Below are positions 5,479-7,990 of a stretch of 7,990 nucleotides of DNA, one piece after another. The DNA lies in NCBI GenBank assembly GCA_051960855.1, contig JBQCDV010000062.1, positions 1 through 7,990 on the forward strand. Reading direction: 5' to 3'. The translations under genes and the position numbers were made by a program. Numbering within the stretch: the stretch's first letter is position 1; each line of letters opens with the position of its first letter. The notes under the pieces were generated by a model that had not been told where the DNA came from, did not search any database, and saw only the letters and a program-made list of their open reading frames with translations. The DNA comes from JBQCDV01 sp051960855. GTDB lineage: Bacteria > Actinomycetota > Actinomycetes > JAJZTN01.

Positions 5479-6717
5479 CGTCTGCCCCTGCAACCGTCGG
5501 TCGGTGTCGAGCGACGCGAGCTCGTCGTCGACCGCCCGCTTGGCGGCGGCCTCCTGTGTGAGCTCCGAACGCTGCTCTAGCTCGGCTTCCACGCTGCGGC
5601 GGCCGGCGAAGTAGCCGCCGATCGTGTTGGCGACGGCGACGACGGGGACCGCGATCAGCGCGCCGAAGATGCCGGCGACGATCGTGCCTGCCGTCACGGA
5701 GATGACGACGGCGAGCGGGTGCACGCGGACCGCGCGGCTCATGACGAACGGGTGCAGCAGCTGACCCTCGGCCTGCACCGCCAGGATGATGGCGATCGCC
5801 ACGACCAGTGCGGCGCCGACGCCGTGGGAGACCAGCGCCACCAGCACGCACAGCGTGCCGGTGACCAGAAGACCGATGAGCGGCACGAAGGCGCCCACGA
5901 AGATCAGCACTCCGAGCGCGATCGCCAGGGGGATCCGGACGATCAGCAGGACGATCGTGACGGTCACCGCGTCGGCGCACGCGACGAGCACGACGCCCCG
6001 GACGTAGCCGCTGAGTGTGCGCCAGGCGAGGCGGCCCGCGACGTGCACGTCGCCGCGAGCCGACAGGGGGAAGAGCTGCACGACCCAGCGCCACACCGTG
6101 GACCCGTCGCGCAGCAGGAAGAAGACCGAGACCAGCACCAGCAGCAGGCCGCTGATGGCCTCGATCGCAGTGCTGGCGGTGGTGAAGACGCCGGAGGCGA
6201 TGCGCTGCCGGTTGTCGTTGATGGCCTTGACGATGTCGTTGCCGATCGCGTCCAGCTGCTTCTCGCTGATGTGGAGCGGACCGGAGACGAGCCACTCGCG
6301 GATGGCGTTCTCGGCATCGACGACCTGTCCGGCCAGCGTCGAGAAGTTGCTGGAGACCTGGGTGACGACGAACCAGCCGATCAGGCCGAGCGAGGCGATC
6401 CCGAGGATGAACACTGCGACCACGGCGAGCGGGGTCGGCGTGCCACGGTGCTGGAGGGCCGCGACAGCCGGTTGCAGCAGTGCGGTCACCAGCAGGGCGA
6501 CGACGAGGGAGATCGTCACCAGCCCCACGGCATCGAGCAGTCGCCAGAGCACGAACAGCGCTCCGACCAGCAGCAGGAAGCGCAGGGACCACTCTCCGGC
6601 TACCCGCAGGCTCCAGCTGACCGCCTCCCCGGGCTGACGCCTTCCGGCGCGCGTCTGCGGCGGCCGGGCCTCGAGATCAAGGTCGGGTGCTGCGTCGGCG
6701 TCCCTGCGCGCGGTCAC
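5461..6717 (-). CDS. AI-2E/PerM-family (DUF20) membrane protein
   Basis: Polytopic inner-membrane protein of the AI-2E transporter family (PF01594 type), whose members are variously reported as autoinducer-2 exporters or cation/proton antiporters; the substrate here is unknown. About 418 aa from the chosen GTG. A polar N-tail (1-45) is followed by spans at ~46-58, 64-81 and 96-118. A soluble segment of ~70 residues comes next, then the hallmark hydrophobic cluster: LLLVLVSVFFLLRDG, VRIPLAIALGVLIFVGAFVPLIG, and AEGQLLHPFVMSRAVRVHPLAVV. A charged ~45-residue C-tail (VEAELEQRSELTQEAAAKRAVDDE) may be helical. Start choice: the GTG at 6717 has GAGGA 7 nt upstream. The GTG at 6735 and TTG at 6777 are in frame but lack Shine-Dalgarno sequences, and the extra residues look unlike family N-termini. 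The gene converges on the mca operon and diverges from the FtsH-like gene. Confidence 0.9.
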   Translation of the reverse strand: MTARRDADAAPDLDLEARPPQTRAGRRQPGEAVSWSLRVAGEWSLRFLLLVGALFVLWRLLDAVGLVTISLVVALLVTALLQPAVAALQHRGTPTPLAVVAVFILGIASLGLIGWFVVTQVSSNFSTLAGQVVDAENAIREWLVSGPLHISEKQLDAIGNDIVKAINDNRQRIASGVFTTASTAIEAISGLLLVLVSVFFLLRDGSTVWRWVVQLFPLSARGDVHVAGRLAWRTLSGYVRGVVLVACADAVTVTIVLLIVRIPLAIALGVLIFVGAFVPLIGLLVTGTLCVLVALVSHGVGAALVVAIAIILAVQAEGQLLHPFVMSRAVRVHPLAVVISVTAGTIVAGIFGALIAVPVVAVANTIGGYFAGRRSVEAELEQRSELTQEAAAKRAVDDELASLDTDRRLQGQTPADQG

Positions 6718-6724
6718 GGCGTCA

Positions 6725-6729
6725 TCCTC
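6725..6729 (-). promoter_or_regulatory. ribosome binding site deciding the AI-2E gene start
   Basis: Minus-strand GAGGA at 6729-6725 is 7 nt from the GTG at 6717. It lies inside the coding frame if the upstream GTG (6735) or TTG (6777) were used instead. Confidence 0.55.
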
Positions 6730-6761
6730 GCTCACCGGGGTGCGTCGGGGCTGTGGGCACG

Positions 6762-6783
6762 CGCAAGAAGTCCGCAAGAAGTG
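6762..6783. repeat. 11-bp tandem direct repeat in divergent intergenic region
   Basis: CGCAAGAAGTC (6762-6772) is followed immediately by CGCAAGAAGTG (6773-6783), identical for 10 of 11 bases. The period is close to one helical turn. It lies upstream of both the AI-2E gene and the FtsH-like gene. Two same-face binding sites for a regulator are possible, but no known motif is recognised. Confidence 0.6.
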
Positions 6784-6837
6784 CCGCTTGGCGTGGGTGA
6801 TTCGTCCGTTCCGGCTGGCCGACCACGGGAGGCGGGT

Positions 6838-6843
6838 TACCGT
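6838..6843 (+). promoter_or_regulatory. candidate -10 for the FtsH-like gene
   Basis: TACCGT (TANNNT) at 6838-6843 would start transcription near 6850 and give a leader of about 40 nt to the ATG at 6891. No clear -35 is present. On the opposite strand no TANNNT is evident for the AI-2E gene in this region. Confidence 0.3.
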
Positions 6844-6890
6844 GAAAGTCGTTGTCTCCTCCGCTGTTCTCGCGTGCGAAAGGCCGCCGC

Positions 6891-7990
6891 ATGACTTCTG
6901 ACGCGCTGCCCGAGCCCCGCGATCTGCCTGTCGCCGCTGCTGCCGGCGAGGGTGGGGAGCAGGTCCCCGAGCTCGCGCTCGACCCTGGCGGCCGGTCGAT
7001 CCCGGCGCCGCGGCCGCACCCGCCGCGGCGAGGCGCCCGTGACGGCCAGAGCGGCCAGCGGCACGAGCGGGCGACGGGAGCAGCGGCGGGACGGCCCTCC
7101 GGCCCCGGTCGCGAGCACGGCCGGGATGGCCGCCGCGCGCTCTCCGGCAGCGGTCGCGGCCCGCGCCGGCTCTGGCAGCTGCTCCGGAGCCGGGCCGCCC
7201 AGTGGGGGACCCAGCTGTTTCCCGGTGGCCACCCGTCGCGGGCAGTCTGGGTCGCCTTTGCCGCGGTGGCGTTGCTCAGCGCGCTGCTCGCCGGCCTCGT
7301 CGGGAGCCTGTCCTCGAGCCGAGAGGCCTCGCAGGTGCCGCTCAGCGACCTCGTCAAGGTCCTGCAGGGGGACAAGGCAAGCTCGCTCGTCCTCGACGAG
7401 GGTCAGGGCCTGGCGGATGTCACGCTCACGACCGGTCACCGCCACGTCGTCGCCGAGTACCCCGCATCCCTCGCGCCGCGGCTGACGCAGCTCGCCCTCG
7501 ACCATGACGTTGTCGTCCGGACCGACCGGACCACCAGCGCCACCGACCAGGCCGGCGCCGTCCTCGCCGCCCTGCTGCCCGTGGGGCTGCTGGTGCTCGT
7601 GCTGCTCTGGCTGCGTCACAGCAGCGGTGCTGGCCTGCCCGGTCGCTCCCGGCGCCGGCACGAGGCGGTCGTGGACATCCCCGACACCCGCTTCGCCGAC
7701 GTCGCCGGCGCCGCCGAGGCCGTCGCCGACCTGGCCGAGATGGTCGACTTCCTCCGGGACGGGGAGCGGTTCACCCGCACCGGGGCGAAGGTCCCCAAGG
7801 GGGCTCTCCTCGTCGGCCCGCCCGGGACCGGCAAGACCCTGCTGGCCCGGGCCGTCGCTGGGGAGGCCGGCGTCGCGTTCTTCTCCGCGGCCGGCTCGGA
7901 CTTCGTCGAGATGTTCGTCGGCAACGGCGCGCGCCGTGTCCGGGACCTCTTCGAGAAGGCCCGCAAGGCCGCCCCCGCCATCGTCTTCAT
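6891..7990 (+). CDS. ftsH: FtsH-family membrane AAA ATPase/protease with long N-terminal tail, 3' end cut by window edge
   Basis: Open frame of 366 codons running off the window. FtsH proteins are membrane-anchored hexameric AAA zinc proteases degrading membrane and regulatory proteins. Order seen: residues 1-117 an Arg/Gly/Pro/Ala-rich, probably disordered cytosolic tail; membrane span ~118-140; extracytoplasmic domain ~141-220; second span ~221-241; then the AAA domain with DIPDTRFADVAGAAEA, KVPKGALLVG, Walker A GPPGTGKT (309-316), and SDFVEMFVG with the pore-loop M341-F342-V343-G344. Walker B, the second region of homology and the HEXXH protease site would lie beyond the edge, so proteolytic activity is not shown. 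The usual FVGVGASRVR reads FVGNGARRVR here. The ATG at 6891 has GAAAGG (6878-6883) 7 nt upstream, and no other plausible start occurs before the first span. Third positions stay G/C-rich through the tail, supporting real coding. It may be an accessory paralogue rather than the main FtsH. Confidence 0.9.
   Translation, partial: MTSDALPEPRDLPVAAAAGEGGEQVPELALDPGGRSIPAPRPHPPRRGARDGQSGQRHERATGAAAGRPSGPGREHGRDGRRALSGSGRGPRRLWQLLRSRAAQWGTQLFPGGHPSRAVWVAFAAVALLSALLAGLVGSLSSSREASQVPLSDLVKVLQGDKASSLVLDEGQGLADVTLTTGHRHVVAEYPASLAPRLTQLALDHDVVVRTDRTTSATDQAGAVLAALLPVGLLVLVLLWLRHSSGAGLPGRSRRRHEAVVDIPDTRFADVAGAAEAVADLAEMVDFLRDGERFTRTGAKVPKGALLVGPPGTGKTLLARAVAGEAGVAFFSAAGSDFVEMFVGNGARRVRDLFEKARKAAPAIVF

Noticed and set aside
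5282..6592. 436-codon minus-strand open frame overlapping the AI-2E gene in another frame
   Set aside because: Arg/Ala/Gly/Pro low-complexity translation. It would also run antisense into the small membrane protein gene.
5719..6894. 391-codon plus-strand open frame opposite the AI-2E gene
   Set aside because: Asp/Gln/His-rich translation typical of the complement of a Leu/Val/Ala-rich membrane protein. The minus strand has clear family motifs.
6837..7661. Antisense open frame over the 5' part of the FtsH-like gene
   Set aside because: The plus strand has an uninterrupted frame from an ATG with a ribosome binding site through two membrane spans to Walker A. The antisense frame has no recognisable domain.

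Overview
The window is high-GC chromosomal DNA from an actinobacterium. The evidence is strong G/C bias at third codon positions, frequent GTG starts, TANNNT -10 elements placed for leaderless transcription, and a mycothiol S-conjugate amidase (mycothiol is the actinobacterial thiol). Family-level placement is not possible from sequence reading alone. Nothing looks recently acquired: there are no transposases, integrases, tRNAs, CRISPR arrays or phage genes, and codon character is uniform.

Layout, left to right: (1) 1-1160, the 3' part of a threonine ammonia-lyase with one C-terminal ACT domain (ilvA, +). (2) 1260-3121, a two-gene operon (+) for a DrrAB-type ABC exporter, ATPase then ABC-2 permease, overlapping by ATGA and probably starting from a leaderless promoter. 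(3) A strong bidirectional hairpin at 3128-3163, where this operon meets greA (-). (4) 3209-3697 greA and 3765-4154 a DUF4307-type single-pass membrane protein, both (-). (5) A 10-bp perfectly palindromic -10 region at 4161-4170 that appears to fire the DUF4307 gene leftward (leaderless) and mca rightward. (6) 4205-5448 (+), mca followed by a translationally coupled 93-residue membrane protein ending in six glutamines. (7) A second convergent hairpin, then 5461-6717 (-), an AI-2E/PerM-family membrane protein. (8) A divergent intergenic region with an 11-bp tandem repeat, then from 6891 (+) to the window edge the 5' part of an FtsH-family membrane AAA protein with an unusually long arginine/glycine-rich N-terminal tail.

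How the genes may work together: the core greA / DUF4307 / mca / small membrane protein matches, as I recall it, the order Rv1080c-Rv1081c-Rv1082-Rv1083 of Mycobacterium tuberculosis, so this is a conserved actinobacterial neighbourhood. Mca cleaves mycothiol S-conjugates into mercapturic acids for export. The two uncharacterised membrane proteins flanking it, one sharing its promoter and one coupled to its translation, are the best candidates here for an under-described function. Most of the window is otherwise ordinary housekeeping sequence.
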